From positions 62,001-126,000 of the forward strand of contig JAGYKI010000001.1 in the NCBI GenBank assembly GCA_018401735.1: a DNA stretch of 64,000 bases, read 5' to 3'. Position 1 is the stretch's first letter. Each line of letters opens with the position of its first letter. The DNA is from Schleiferiaceae bacterium (lineage in GTDB: Bacteria; Bacteroidota; Bacteroidia; Flavobacteriales; Schleiferiaceae). Shown piece by piece: positions 53,199-62,657 of the stretch. The translations under genes were made by a program, and so were the position numbers. The notes under the pieces are model-generated. The model saw only the letters and a program-made list of their open reading frames with translations, did no database searches and was not told where the DNA came from.

Positions 53199-56100
53199 TT
53201 AGATTCCCTTGATTTTGGCTGAATAGGTTTTTTCCGTAATCTTTTTTATAATGTTGTCTAATTCTTTGGCCGACATGTCGATACTTTGCAAATAGCCCTT
53301 CAAGTCATGGTCAACGGCAAGTTTTTCATCATAAATAAGTTCTATCAAGCCTAAAATTCGCGCCACTGGGGCTCTAACGATATGTGATTGCATCCAGGCA
53401 ATGTTTTTCAATTCGTTATTTTGATTTTCGATAGTAGTAAGATAAGCTTCTGTTTCCGAAATATCGCGTGCATAACATGCTACTCCTTCAACTGCATTTT
53501 GGCTATCTATGATAGGGTAGAGGGAAACCGAAAAGCTTAAATTATTTTCGCGAATAGTTTCTTCGATAATTTGGCCTTGTAATGCTTTTTCATAACGACG
53601 CTTCCAAAAATCGCTCGTAGGGTCGGAGTGATTACTTAAGATTGACTTGCCTGGTTGAGGATTAGTATTACCAATGGAAAGCTGATGCTGACCATATTGT
53701 TTGTTAAAGGCAATGACTTCAAAATCAGTATTAATAGACCAGATTAGATCTTGGGTTGTATTTATTAAAGCCGCTTGATTGTTTCTAAGTTTTTCCAACT
53801 CAAACTCTCGTTCTTTTTCGATGCTTATATCCTTGAAGAAGATTACTAATCCCTTTTCTTGAGGGTAAATACTTGCGTCAATCCAATTGTTTGAAATTCT
53901 ATCTTGACCTACAATGTGGCCTATTTCTCCACTTTCCAAGGAATGTTTTATCGTGGCATAGAAACTAGAATTAGCCTTGTCTGTTTCCTTTTCCCATAAA
54001 GATTTGCCGATAACATCCTTTTGATTTATATCTAATATTTTACAGGCTGATTTATTAATACTTTCGATTTCTAAATTATTATTAAAAATAATAAAGCCGT
54101 CATTAATAGTATTTAGTATATTTTCTTTTTCGTGCAGTGAATGCTTTAATTTTTCCTCATAATTGGCGGTATCTGTTATATCCCAATTTAAACCCACGAC
54201 TCTTACAGCGGTCCCATCTATATTTCGAATTATCCTTGCTAAGGAGGAAATATACTTAAATCCATCCGCAATTTTAATTTTAAAATTGGTTGCAAAGTTT
54301 TCGTTTTTAACAAGAGCCTTAGTGAATTCAGAATTGAAAATCTCATAACTTGTTTCAGACATTCTACTCATCCAAGCTCTCCAGCTAGTTCCTTCATCCT
54401 CATTCATTTCATAGAGATCAAACATATTTTGATCCCAAATAAGTGAATTTGTCTTTAAATCTAAATCCCATATTCCCATGCTATTAGACTTAGTTGCCAA
54501 TTCAAAACGGATTAGTAGCTCGCGCAGTTTACTTTCATTTTCTCTTCTTTCGGTAATATCCTGAGAGTATACCGTGGCTCCTGATACTTCATTTTTATTG
54601 TTTATGTAGGGTAATACGATTACCTCATATTGCTGATTTTTTCCAGTAATTGGATTGAAGTAGCTATCGTAGTACGTGTCTGTAATTCCTTTAAATGCTT
54701 TCAGGTATCGCGTTTTAAATTTTGCTATAACCTCAGAAGGGAGTACAGGAATTTCTAACATATTTTCCTTTTCATGGATATCATAATTGAAAAAATCCTT
54801 AAAATTGTTTTTGAAATTTAAATTATAAGTTCTAAGCCTATAATTTATATCTACACTCCAAACTTCACTTTTAATGCTGTTTAAAGTGTTACGTAGGTTT
54901 GTTTTACTTTTATTAAGATTTTCTTGAGTATCTTTTAGCTCACTGATATCAGTATGAATACTAATGTAGTTAATAACTTTTCCCGTGTTTTCATCAATCC
55001 TAGGAGCGATAGTCGTTTTAGACCAATATAGGCTTCCGTCTTTGCGCTTATTTCTAAATTCACCTTGCCAAATTTCACCGGCCTGTATTGTTTGCCACAA
55101 ATTTTGGTAAAATTCTTTCGAGTGATAGTTAGAGTTAAGAAGCCTTGTACTTTGCCCAACTAATTCTTGAGAACTGTAGCCATTGGTATTTAAGTAATAC
55201 TCATTAACATTTAGAAATTTCCCATCGGTGTCAATTATCGCTACTAAGGCGTGCTTGTCTAGTATCTTTTTATAGTATTCCAAATCACCAAGAACTTCAA
55301 GTGTTTGCTCGTGCAGAGCATTTTTTTCTTTTGACAGTTGGTATTCAGTATTAATATCCTTAAGGTAAAAAACCAGAACGCCTTCTGGCTGATTAGGGAA
55401 GTGTGTTAAGTAACTTATTTTACCGTTAAACCATTTGTGCACACCCGCACGATCTATAATTTTAAAAGGCTCTAGAATTGTCGCTTTTTCACTTTTTAGT
55501 TTCCAAGCTTTTAATGCGGTTTTTTCAATATATTTTTGGTCTTTAGAGTTAATATACTCTAATAGATTATGATCAATCAGGTTTTTGTAATTATAATCTA
55601 AAAGACTGAGTTGAGGACTGGTGAAGATTAACCGTAAGTCTTTGGTTAGCACTAGATACAGGTTGTCTGAGTTATTTACCAATGCTCTGTAAATTTCTTC
55701 TTGACTTTTTAGTTGATCACTTAAACTTACTTCTTTACTAATGTCTTCGGCAATAATAATATTAAGTAGATGATCATTAAGATTGATAACAATACCATTG
55801 ACATTTACATGGCGTTTATTACCATCACGAGATACTAATAAACTATTTGCAATTCTGTGTTCACCTTTTGCTGCTAATTGAGCGATAAAATCATTAAGCT
55901 CATTTACATTAGGCCAAATTAGTAAGTCATAAATCGTTTTATCGACAGCTTCCTTGCTTCTATACTTAAGTTTTTTTTCAAAAGCACGATTAACTTCAAG
56001 GATCTTTCCTGTGATAAAGTCGGACGTGATTATTATGCTAGGATTGTGTTCAAAAAGAGCTCGATATTTTTTTTCATTGTAAAGAATGTTAGCTTCTTGT

Positions 56101-57254
56101 TCATGTTCCTTGTTAATATTTTTTAAAATCAGTGTATAACGAACATTTATGCGGCTTTTATCAATACTATTTATTGATAAATTAACCCAATTGATAGTAT
56201 TATTACTATTGATTCTTAAATTCAAAGATGAACTTTCGACTTTTGATGATAAGAACTTATTAGTGAAAGACTTCCAGATATTTAGATCCTCTAAGTGTAT
56301 GAATAATTCAAAGTCTTTTCCAATCAAAGAATCATTAGATCCAAATAGTCCTGAAATTTCACCTATTTCATATTCAATAATAAAGTCGGAATTTAAAATA
56401 AGGCTTAGGCTGCTACTATTTCTAAGTATAAGTTCATTTTCTCTTCTAATGCGCAGTATTTCAAGTTGGCTTTCACTTTGTTCAGTCAGGTCATAGCCGG
56501 TACATTGAATTTCAACTATTTCTTCACTCTCGTTTGTTAAAGCTACAAAATCCCAAATGGTTGTTTTTAAGATTCCCGGAATCAATAAAGGCTTACGTAA
56601 TTTAATCGTAAATACTTGTCCTGGTTTAGCCATAGCAAGTTCTACGGTACTAAAAACAGCAGGATGATCACCCTCATAAATATGTTTTAAAGAATTGCTA
56701 CCTATTAGGTTTTCTTTAGGTTTTAGGAAGGTTTTTGTGAATAGATTATTGGCATAGGTATAATTCCCTTTGATATCGGTTCTAACTACATAAGCAAAAT
56801 TTACAACATCAAAACTATTTAATCGTGAATTGTTAAGGAATAGATCTCGCTTTAAAACTAAGTTTTCCTGCTTGAGCTTTGATCTTTCCAAACTAAAGCC
56901 AATGGCTTTTTCCAAAGTTTCCTTATTAAGGTCATTCTTGTTAAGAAAATCCTCCGCCCCCAATTTGATAGCTTCAAAACCGAGTTCTTTTTTAAGGTTT
57001 CCGGTAAGTATAATTACACAGAGCTTGGAGTTAAGGGCCATAATGCTGCGTAGGCCTTCAAGATTAGTAGAGTCTGGAAGGGAAAGATCGAGCAGTATAA
57101 GGTCTGGGATATCTGTTTTTAATTGGTCCAGCGCCGTAGCAAGGCGATTAAAAGCGACTAAACGATATTCCCACCTTTTTAAGGAAGTTAAATAATTTTT
57201 GACAATTACTTGATCGCCTAAATTATCTTCTATGTGATATATTGAGAGGGACAT
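53199..57254 (-). CDS. REC - nine PAS - DHp-like protein lacking a histidine-kinase ATPase domain
   Basis: 1351 residues. REC domain 1-130 (LSIYHIEDNLGDQ; phosphorylation site LILLDLSLPD; LTGNLKKE; GAEDFLNK). Then about nine PAS-like segments to residue 1270, several with clear PAS/PAC ends (NYISIHTDISELK, GATVYSQDITERRE, VGLNWDITDTANYE, VIFFKDISIEKERE, ACYARDISETEAY). The last 80 residues are IAWMQSHIVRAPVARILGL, a HisKA-type H-box with its helix pair, and then the chain stops: no N, G1 or G2 box. So it could receive a phosphoryl group or act as a phosphotransfer protein, but cannot phosphorylate itself. The 32-bp overlap with the single REC gene upstream indicates coupling. Confidence 0.85.
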   Translation of the reverse strand: MSLSIYHIEDNLGDQVIVKNYLTSLKRWEYRLVAFNRLATALDQLKTDIPDLILLDLSLPDSTNLEGLRSIMALNSKLCVIILTGNLKKELGFEAIKLGAEDFLNKNDLNKETLEKAIGFSLERSKLKQENLVLKRDLFLNNSRLNSFDVVNFAYVVRTDIKGNYTYANNLFTKTFLKPKENLIGSNSLKHIYEGDHPAVFSTVELAMAKPGQVFTIKLRKPLLIPGILKTTIWDFVALTNESEEIVEIQCTGYDLTEQSESQLEILRIRRENELILRNSSSLSLILNSDFIIEYEIGEISGLFGSNDSLIGKDFELFIHLEDLNIWKSFTNKFLSSKVESSSLNLRINSNNTINWVNLSINSIDKSRINVRYTLILKNINKEHEQEANILYNEKKYRALFEHNPSIIITSDFITGKILEVNRAFEKKLKYRSKEAVDKTIYDLLIWPNVNELNDFIAQLAAKGEHRIANSLLVSRDGNKRHVNVNGIVINLNDHLLNIIIAEDISKEVSLSDQLKSQEEIYRALVNNSDNLYLVLTKDLRLIFTSPQLSLLDYNYKNLIDHNLLEYINSKDQKYIEKTALKAWKLKSEKATILEPFKIIDRAGVHKWFNGKISYLTHFPNQPEGVLVFYLKDINTEYQLSKEKNALHEQTLEVLGDLEYYKKILDKHALVAIIDTDGKFLNVNEYYLNTNGYSSQELVGQSTRLLNSNYHSKEFYQNLWQTIQAGEIWQGEFRNKRKDGSLYWSKTTIAPRIDENTGKVINYISIHTDISELKDTQENLNKSKTNLRNTLNSIKSEVWSVDINYRLRTYNLNFKNNFKDFFNYDIHEKENMLEIPVLPSEVIAKFKTRYLKAFKGITDTYYDSYFNPITGKNQQYEVIVLPYINNKNEVSGATVYSQDITERRENESKLRELLIRFELATKSNSMGIWDLDLKTNSLIWDQNMFDLYEMNEDEGTSWRAWMSRMSETSYEIFNSEFTKALVKNENFATNFKIKIADGFKYISSLARIIRNIDGTAVRVVGLNWDITDTANYEEKLKHSLHEKENILNTINDGFIIFNNNLEIESINKSACKILDINQKDVIGKSLWEKETDKANSSFYATIKHSLESGEIGHIVGQDRISNNWIDASIYPQEKGLVIFFKDISIEKEREFELEKLRNNQAALINTTQDLIWSINTDFEVIAFNKQYGQHQLSIGNTNPQPGKSILSNHSDPTSDFWKRRYEKALQGQIIEETIRENNLSFSVSLYPIIDSQNAVEGVACYARDISETEAYLTTIENQNNELKNIAWMQSHIVRAPVARILGLIELIYDEKLAVDHDLKGYLQSIDMSAKELDNIIKKITEKTYSAKIKGI

Positions 57255-57681
57255 ATTTAATACGATTGTAAGGGAAAGGTAAAGGGTTAAAGCAAAAATT
57301 TATAATATGGGCAATTAAAGCTTTAAGTTGCCCGTAACTTAGAGGTTTAATCGCAAAGCAATTTGCACCTAAAAGGTAAGAATCAAAAACGTCGTTAGGA
57401 TTGCTCGAGCTACTCAGTACAATTTTAGGAATTCTAGCCATAATAGGGTCTTTGTTTAAAATATTTAAAAGATCAAAACCATTGATTATGGGAATATTAA
57501 TATCGAGTATTATTAGAGATGGTGAAATCTCACAATTATAAATATAGGTTAAAAAGGCTCTGCCAGTTTCAAAACTTTGGAAATCGGTATTAAATCCTGA
57601 TTCTAATAGTGCACGATTAATTAAAAGTGTATCACCAGGATTATCGTCTACCGACACGATTAGAAATTTTCTCTTATCCAT
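57223..57681 (-). CDS. Single-domain response regulator
   Basis: 152 residues and a REC domain only: FLIVSVDDNPGDTLLINRAL (acidic pocket), phosphorylation site LIILDINIPIINGF (Asp), KIVLSSSSNP (Thr/Ser switch) and FAIKPLSYGQLKALI (conserved Lys). No output domain, so it is a CheY/Spo0F-type phosphorelay intermediate. It overlaps the CheB-CheR kinase by 8 bp upstream and the giant PAS gene by 32 bp downstream. Confidence 0.92.
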   Translation of the reverse strand: MDKRKFLIVSVDDNPGDTLLINRALLESGFNTDFQSFETGRAFLTYIYNCEISPSLIILDINIPIINGFDLLNILNKDPIMARIPKIVLSSSSNPNDVFDSYLLGANCFAIKPLSYGQLKALIAHIINFCFNPLPFPYNRIKYVPLNISHRR

Positions 57682-60600
57682 TAAAAGGTAATTCGATTTG
57701 AAATACGCTACCTTCTGAAGTACTCGATTCTATTGAGATATTTCCGTGGTGCTTCATCACTATTCTTTTGCAAATGGCCAAGCCAATGCCACTTCCTGGA
57801 TATTCTTGAGCGGTGTGAAGACGTTTGAAAATTCCAAAAACATGTTCGAATTGAGAATTTTCTATACCTATACCATTATCCTTTAAATAAATGAAAATTT
57901 TATTATTATCTATTGTACTCCAAATAGAAATATTGGGTACCCTGGTGCAGTATTTGAGAGAATTAGAAATTAAATTTTGAAATAATCGACTGATTAGGGA
58001 GGTATTACCTTTTATCGATTCGAGCTTATCTATATTGATAATTGCATTTTTTGAAGCTATTATATCCTCAAAATTAATGAGAACGTCTTTAACAAGTTGA
58101 TTTAAATCGATGGTATCAAAGGCTTCATCGTTAGTATTGACTCTACTGTAGCTTAAGAGATCACTTAACATGGCCTGCATTCTTCGCGCTCCATCAGTAA
58201 TGAAACCTAGGTATTGCTGTCCTTCTTCATCAAAGGCCTTTTGATAGCGCTCTTCAAGAATTTCTATGAAACTGTAGATCATCCGCAAAGGTTCTTGTAA
58301 GTCATGGGAAGCAACATAAGCAAAATCTTCCAATTCTTTATTTGATCTTAACAATTCCAAATTGAGCCTTGCGTGTTTTTTCTCCTGCTCTGCATAATTG
58401 GTGATATCTTGGATTGTGCCCCAGATACTAATCATTTTACTGTCTTGAAAGCGCGGAAAACCTTTAACCTCTACAATTTTTTCTATTTTTTCGGCATCCG
58501 TAAATTTAAAAATGCTTGAAAATCCCTTACCTGTTCTAATGGTTCTATTAATTAGAGTATTAAGCTCTTGTTGATCTTGGTCATTATAAAATTTTAGACC
58601 ATTATTTAGGTTAGTATGGAAAGATTCGTCAACTTTATGAATATCGTAAACTCCTTTAGTCCAGGTAGTTTGGTGAGTTTCAATGTTTAATTCCCAGCCT
58701 CCAATTTTCACAACATCGCTCACTTGGTCTAGTAGGGTGTTTATTTGATCAAGGTGCTGGTTTAAGCTAATTTCCTCCGTTTTTTCAATTAAGTTAATGG
58801 TTAAATATGCCTTTTCACTTTTCTCTACCTTTATAGGATTGGAAGAAACCAAAAAGTGGCGCACGTAGCCTTGATTTAATTTTATAGAAAGTTGCTTTTG
58901 GGCATTTTGACCATTTTTAAGACTCTGTTTTACAAGGTCGATGAATTCCCCGACCCAATCTTTAGGAAGAAAAGATAGTAAGCCATTTAGCTTGTTTAAT
59001 TTTTGTGAGCTGATTTCATCTAATACTTTTTTAGCATATCTATTAAAATGTAAAATTTCGAAATGCTCGGTACAAAGTATAAATCCCTGTAAGTCATTAT
59101 CTAAGATGCTTTCTAATTCCTTATTGGCTTTTTCCATCTCCCTTTCTTTAAGTTTGATCAGTTCGTGGATATCGCGCAATTCTTGGTAAGCAATCTGCAT
59201 TTCCTCATTCGTACTTTGCAGTTCTTCATTGGTTGTCTCTAGTTCTTCGTTTACACTTTGTAACTCTTCATTGGTGCTTTGCATTTCCTCGTTAAGTGCC
59301 TGCATTTCTTCATTTGAAGTTTCTAATTCTTCAATGTAACTCTGCAAATGCTCGCGGGTAGAATCGAGTTCCAACTCCAATTCGGATATGCGGATATTTT
59401 CGAAATCTTGATTCGTAACTTTTTCGGCACTAATTAATTGATAATCAACTTCGATGCTTTCAAAGATTACTAGAAAATGTGTTTCTTTAAAGTGAAGCAT
59501 AGGATGGACTACAAAACGGAAGAGCTTAAAATTATCTTCGTTTTTTAATTGTCGAGGAGCACTATTTGCAGTCTCTAAAGTTTTAATGGCTCGTTGAATA
59601 GTCTGGCTTAAAGATAGCTCAATCTCTTTCTTACATTGCTTTAATATATTGGAAGACATGGCTCCAGGATTGAATTGCAGAAAGCTCTTTACATTTCCTG
59701 AAACATACTGAATTTCATAGCTATCGTTAATAACAGCATAAGGGTGAACGAAGCTAGAAAACAAAGTTTCTTCGACTCTTTCGGGAATAGTTTTATTATC
59801 GAAGCTAACCCGATTTTTCCGCAATTTTAGAGAAGAATTAATCTGCGTAGGTGCGAAGTTGGGTGATGCAGAACTAGTTCCGCTTTTGCGGCGCCAAATT
59901 TTATGAGTTTTACTAACTGTATCAAATAGATCGCTATGCACACCTAAAGTTTCAGACTTACCTAGAAAAAGTAAAGCATTTTCTTCTAGGGCATAATGAA
60001 AAATGGGAATGATCCTTTTTTGCAGCTCTGCGTCAAAATAGATCAGTAAATTTCGACAGCTAATGAGGTCTAGTTTTAAAAAAGGTGGGTTGCTGGTTAG
60101 ATCATGTCTTGAGAATAAAATTATACTCCGAAGTTTTTTGTTTACTTCAACAAAGTCATTATGCTGAATAAAGTGCTTTTTAACCAAGGTTGAATCCATT
60201 AGCTCGATGGCGGTAATGGCAAACCTGCCTCGGCGTGCTCGCGCAATAGCATCATCGTCTATGTCCGTCGCAAATATTTGAATATTCCATTCTACGATAT
60301 CCTTACCTAAAATCTCATGTAATAAGATACTTATGCTATAAGCTTCTTCCCCTGATGCACAGCCTGGATGCCAGATGCGCAGATTTTTTTCATTCTTAGC
60401 TGAAATTAGTTCCCGTAGATTTTTTTCTAATTCCTCAAAGGCAAATGGATCACGAAAAAAATTGGTAACACCGATTAGTACATGATTAAAAAGTTCGTTT
60501 ATCTCGCTAGGATTAGATTCGATGTATGAAACGTACTCAGTGAGATTTCCCTTTCTTACAATATTTAGTCGGCTTTCGAGTCTACGTTGAATGGTACTGA

Positions 60601-61312
60601 ACTTATAATGACTAAAATCTACCCCTGATTTCTTTTGCAGCAGATCAAATATTTTATCTAGATCTGGTAACTCACTATTTGGTCTTTTTTCGCTTACCTT
60701 GAGATATTCTCCTTTTCCAGAACAAATTAGCTCTAAAATTTCACCGATTTCAGGGGTGCTAATAATTTTAGTTGGAAGTTTAGCTTCTAAAGCTGCCTTA
60801 GGCATACCATCATAGGCAGCAGTTTGTGGCTTTTGTACAAGAATAAATCCTCCATGTTTATTTATGTCAATGATACCTATCGAGCCGTCTCTTCCCGTAC
60901 CGGATAATACAAGAGAAATAGCTTGCTCTTTATAATTTTCGGCAATAGAGCTAAAAAGTAAATCAGCGGAAGGTTTAGGACCAATACTGGAACTAGGTTT
61001 ACTTAGTAAAATCCGCCCTTTCTTAATTATTATATCTCGATCAGGTGGCGTTATGTAAATGTTTCCAGTCGCTAACTTTGTATTATGCGCGGCTTCATTT
61101 ATAGGCCAACGTGAAGCTTTAGAAAGCAAAGCTACCATGTGACTTTTATGGGTTGGGCTTAAATGCTGGGCCACCACAATAACGAGATTAACATTTTCCT
61201 TTTCAGGTAAATGTGCGAATAAGTTGGTTAAAGCTTCAAGTCCACCAGCCGAAGAAGCAACCGCTAAAACATACATTTGATTAATTTCTTTGACTTCTAT
61301 TTTTTTAGACAC
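57674..61312 (-). CDS. CheB - CheR - coiled-coil - PAS - histidine kinase fusion
   Basis: 1212 residues. CheB methylesterase domain (about 10-195): VASSAGGLEAL (Ser), VAQHLSPTHKSHMV (His), SGTGRDGSIG (Asp), triad complete but with no CheB receiver. CheR domain (about 210-475): SHYKFSTIQRRLESRLNI, IGVTNFFRDPFAF, HPGCASGEEAYSISILL, FATDIDDDAI, DLISCRNLLIYFDAEL. A heptad Asn/Glu/Met coiled coil (EELETSNEEMQALNEEMQ and repeats) follows, then PAS segments, HisKA with H-box ASHDLQEPLRMIYSFIEIL, and HATPase with N box NLISNSLKYC and G box DNGIGI, GSGIGLAICKRIV. Kinase likely active. Methyl-ester and methylation activities in one chain suggest it modifies a receptor or itself; no MCP is in the window. 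Confidence 0.9.
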   Translation of the reverse strand: MSKKIEVKEINQMYVLAVASSAGGLEALTNLFAHLPEKENVNLVIVVAQHLSPTHKSHMVALLSKASRWPINEAAHNTKLATGNIYITPPDRDIIIKKGRILLSKPSSSIGPKPSADLLFSSIAENYKEQAISLVLSGTGRDGSIGIIDINKHGGFILVQKPQTAAYDGMPKAALEAKLPTKIISTPEIGEILELICSGKGEYLKVSEKRPNSELPDLDKIFDLLQKKSGVDFSHYKFSTIQRRLESRLNIVRKGNLTEYVSYIESNPSEINELFNHVLIGVTNFFRDPFAFEELEKNLRELISAKNEKNLRIWHPGCASGEEAYSISILLHEILGKDIVEWNIQIFATDIDDDAIARARRGRFAITAIELMDSTLVKKHFIQHNDFVEVNKKLRSIILFSRHDLTSNPPFLKLDLISCRNLLIYFDAELQKRIIPIFHYALEENALLFLGKSETLGVHSDLFDTVSKTHKIWRRKSGTSSASPNFAPTQINSSLKLRKNRVSFDNKTIPERVEETLFSSFVHPYAVINDSYEIQYVSGNVKSFLQFNPGAMSSNILKQCKKEIELSLSQTIQRAIKTLETANSAPRQLKNEDNFKLFRFVVHPMLHFKETHFLVIFESIEVDYQLISAEKVTNQDFENIRISELELELDSTREHLQSYIEELETSNEEMQALNEEMQSTNEELQSVNEELETTNEELQSTNEEMQIAYQELRDIHELIKLKEREMEKANKELESILDNDLQGFILCTEHFEILHFNRYAKKVLDEISSQKLNKLNGLLSFLPKDWVGEFIDLVKQSLKNGQNAQKQLSIKLNQGYVRHFLVSSNPIKVEKSEKAYLTINLIEKTEEISLNQHLDQINTLLDQVSDVVKIGGWELNIETHQTTWTKGVYDIHKVDESFHTNLNNGLKFYNDQDQQELNTLINRTIRTGKGFSSIFKFTDAEKIEKIVEVKGFPRFQDSKMISIWGTIQDITNYAEQEKKHARLNLELLRSNKELEDFAYVASHDLQEPLRMIYSFIEILEERYQKAFDEEGQQYLGFITDGARRMQAMLSDLLSYSRVNTNDEAFDTIDLNQLVKDVLINFEDIIASKNAIINIDKLESIKGNTSLISRLFQNLISNSLKYCTRVPNISIWSTIDNNKIFIYLKDNGIGIENSQFEHVFGIFKRLHTAQEYPGSGIGLAICKRIVMKHHGNISIESSTSEGSVFQIELPFNG
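59195..59340 (-). repeat. In-frame 21-bp heptad repeat (coiled-coil linker of the CheB-CheR kinase)
   Basis: Six successive seven-residue units of the type (S/T)NEE(L/M)Q, encoding the coiled coil between the CheR and PAS regions. It is a coding repeat, not a CRISPR or intergenic array. Confidence 0.8.
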
Positions 61313-61333
61313 AACAACTTTTTTAGTGTAAAA

Positions 61334-62428
61334 TCAGTTTTTTATAAACATTAAAGGGAGCTTTAAGCTAAATGTACTACCCTCTGCATTTCGGCTTTTC
61401 ACATCGATGGACCCACCATGTCTTTTACTAAAGCCTTGCGCTAACATTAAGCCTAAACCAGTACTAGCTTCCCCCGCTGTTCCTTGTCTGCCAACGGTGG
61501 TTATGCCCGAAAATAAATTCTCCAGCATTTTCTCAGGAATACCGATACCAAAGTCTTGTATGCTTAAAACATAGTCACTTTCTAAGCTTTCACCAGAAAT
61601 GATAATAGTGCCATTGTGATGGCTAAATTTTATGGCATTGCTGAGCAAGTTTCGAATAATACAAGCAAGCATTTTCGGATCCGCTACTATGATATCCTTA
61701 GAATTAAAATTTAGAACAAGATTAATTCCTTTAGCATTAAGATTAGAGCCTAAAACATCCAAAACCTCATCAATGGAATCTTTCACGCTAAGTTCTTTTG
61801 GCTCGAAAGGTAGCTTGTTTAATTGTAATCGTGACCAGTCTAATAGATTGACTAGTAGGTTATTAGCTTTTAAAGTGGATTTATGAATTAAGTCTAAATA
61901 ATTGTTTAAATCGTCCCTTTGGATTTCAGGGCCTTCACCTTTAATAAATTCTACCAAGCTTAAAATTCCTGCAAGAGGCGATCTGAGGTCATGGCCAATA
62001 ATCGAGAACAAACGATCTTTCGTATGAATAGCCGCTACCAATTGCTGATTTAAATCAAAACGTTCCCATGAGTATTCAATGGCTCGTTTTAACTGATCTC
62101 CGTGCAGCTTATTTTTCTCTAGGTAGTCTTGTGCGCCCAATTTAAGCGCTTCGATACCCAATTTTGGATTGTCAGTACCAGTAAGCACGACAATGGGCTG
62201 ATCGAGATTCCAATTAACTAACTCAATCAAGGCACCTAAACCAAAATAAGGCGGTAAGCCAAGGTCTAAAAGAATAATCTGTTTCTCAGACTGAGGATTT
62301 TGTAAGCTTGTTTGGGCTTTTGCGATGCTTTCAAACTGTAAGACCTTCCATTCAGGCAAATAGTTTCGTAGCAGCGAGGACACTAAGACGCGGTCGCCTT
62401 TATTATCCTCTATATGTAAAATTTGCAT
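61334..62428 (-). CDS. REC - histidine kinase (receiver at the N-terminus)
   Basis: 364 residues. REC domain 1-125 (LHIEDNKGDRVLVSSLL, phosphorylation site IILLDLGLPPYFG, VLTGTDNPK, GAQDYLEKNKL), then HisKA with H-box FSIIGHDLRSPLAGILSLVE (about 143-162) and HATPase with NLLSNAIKFSHHNG (N), DFGIGIPEKM (G1) and STGLGLMLAQGFSKRHGG (G2). It ends the short, soluble type with no transmembrane helix. It starts the minus-strand signalling operon, 229 bp from the divergent biotin carboxylase gene; an imperfect -7 box (TAACTTTA) lies about 20 nt upstream. Confidence 0.92.
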   Translation of the reverse strand: MQILHIEDNKGDRVLVSSLLRNYLPEWKVLQFESIAKAQTSLQNPQSEKQIILLDLGLPPYFGLGALIELVNWNLDQPIVVLTGTDNPKLGIEALKLGAQDYLEKNKLHGDQLKRAIEYSWERFDLNQQLVAAIHTKDRLFSIIGHDLRSPLAGILSLVEFIKGEGPEIQRDDLNNYLDLIHKSTLKANNLLVNLLDWSRLQLNKLPFEPKELSVKDSIDEVLDVLGSNLNAKGINLVLNFNSKDIIVADPKMLACIIRNLLSNAIKFSHHNGTIIISGESLESDYVLSIQDFGIGIPEKMLENLFSGITTVGRQGTAGEASTGLGLMLAQGFSKRHGGSIDVKSRNAEGSTFSLKLPLMFIKN

Positions 62429-62657
62429 TTTCTCTAGTTAGCTCCGTAAAGTTAGCTACTTTTTTAGACACTTTTTAAATATCCAAACCTAGAAAATAGA
62501 GTATCAACGTAAAATTTTTGTTGGAAAGTTATCGAAACAACAAATATTCAAGCCTTTAGAACTAGCCGTATTGAGGGAAATTCACCAAAAATATTCGGGG
62601 ATTAATAGGGATATTCTGGCCTTCATCAGTAATTTAGCTTAACTAAACTAAAAATCC
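62429..62657. other. Divergent promoter region, signalling operon / accC
   Basis: 229 bp, AT-rich, no gene. TAACTTTA (minus, 62447-62454) and TAATTTAG (plus, near 62631) resemble the -7 consensus in seven of eight positions each. No riboswitch, terminator or tRNA was seen. Confidence 0.4.

Noticed and set aside
59195..59340. Short regularly spaced repeats that look like an array
   Set aside because: They are in-frame heptad codons of the coiled coil in the CheB-CheR kinase, with no spacers.
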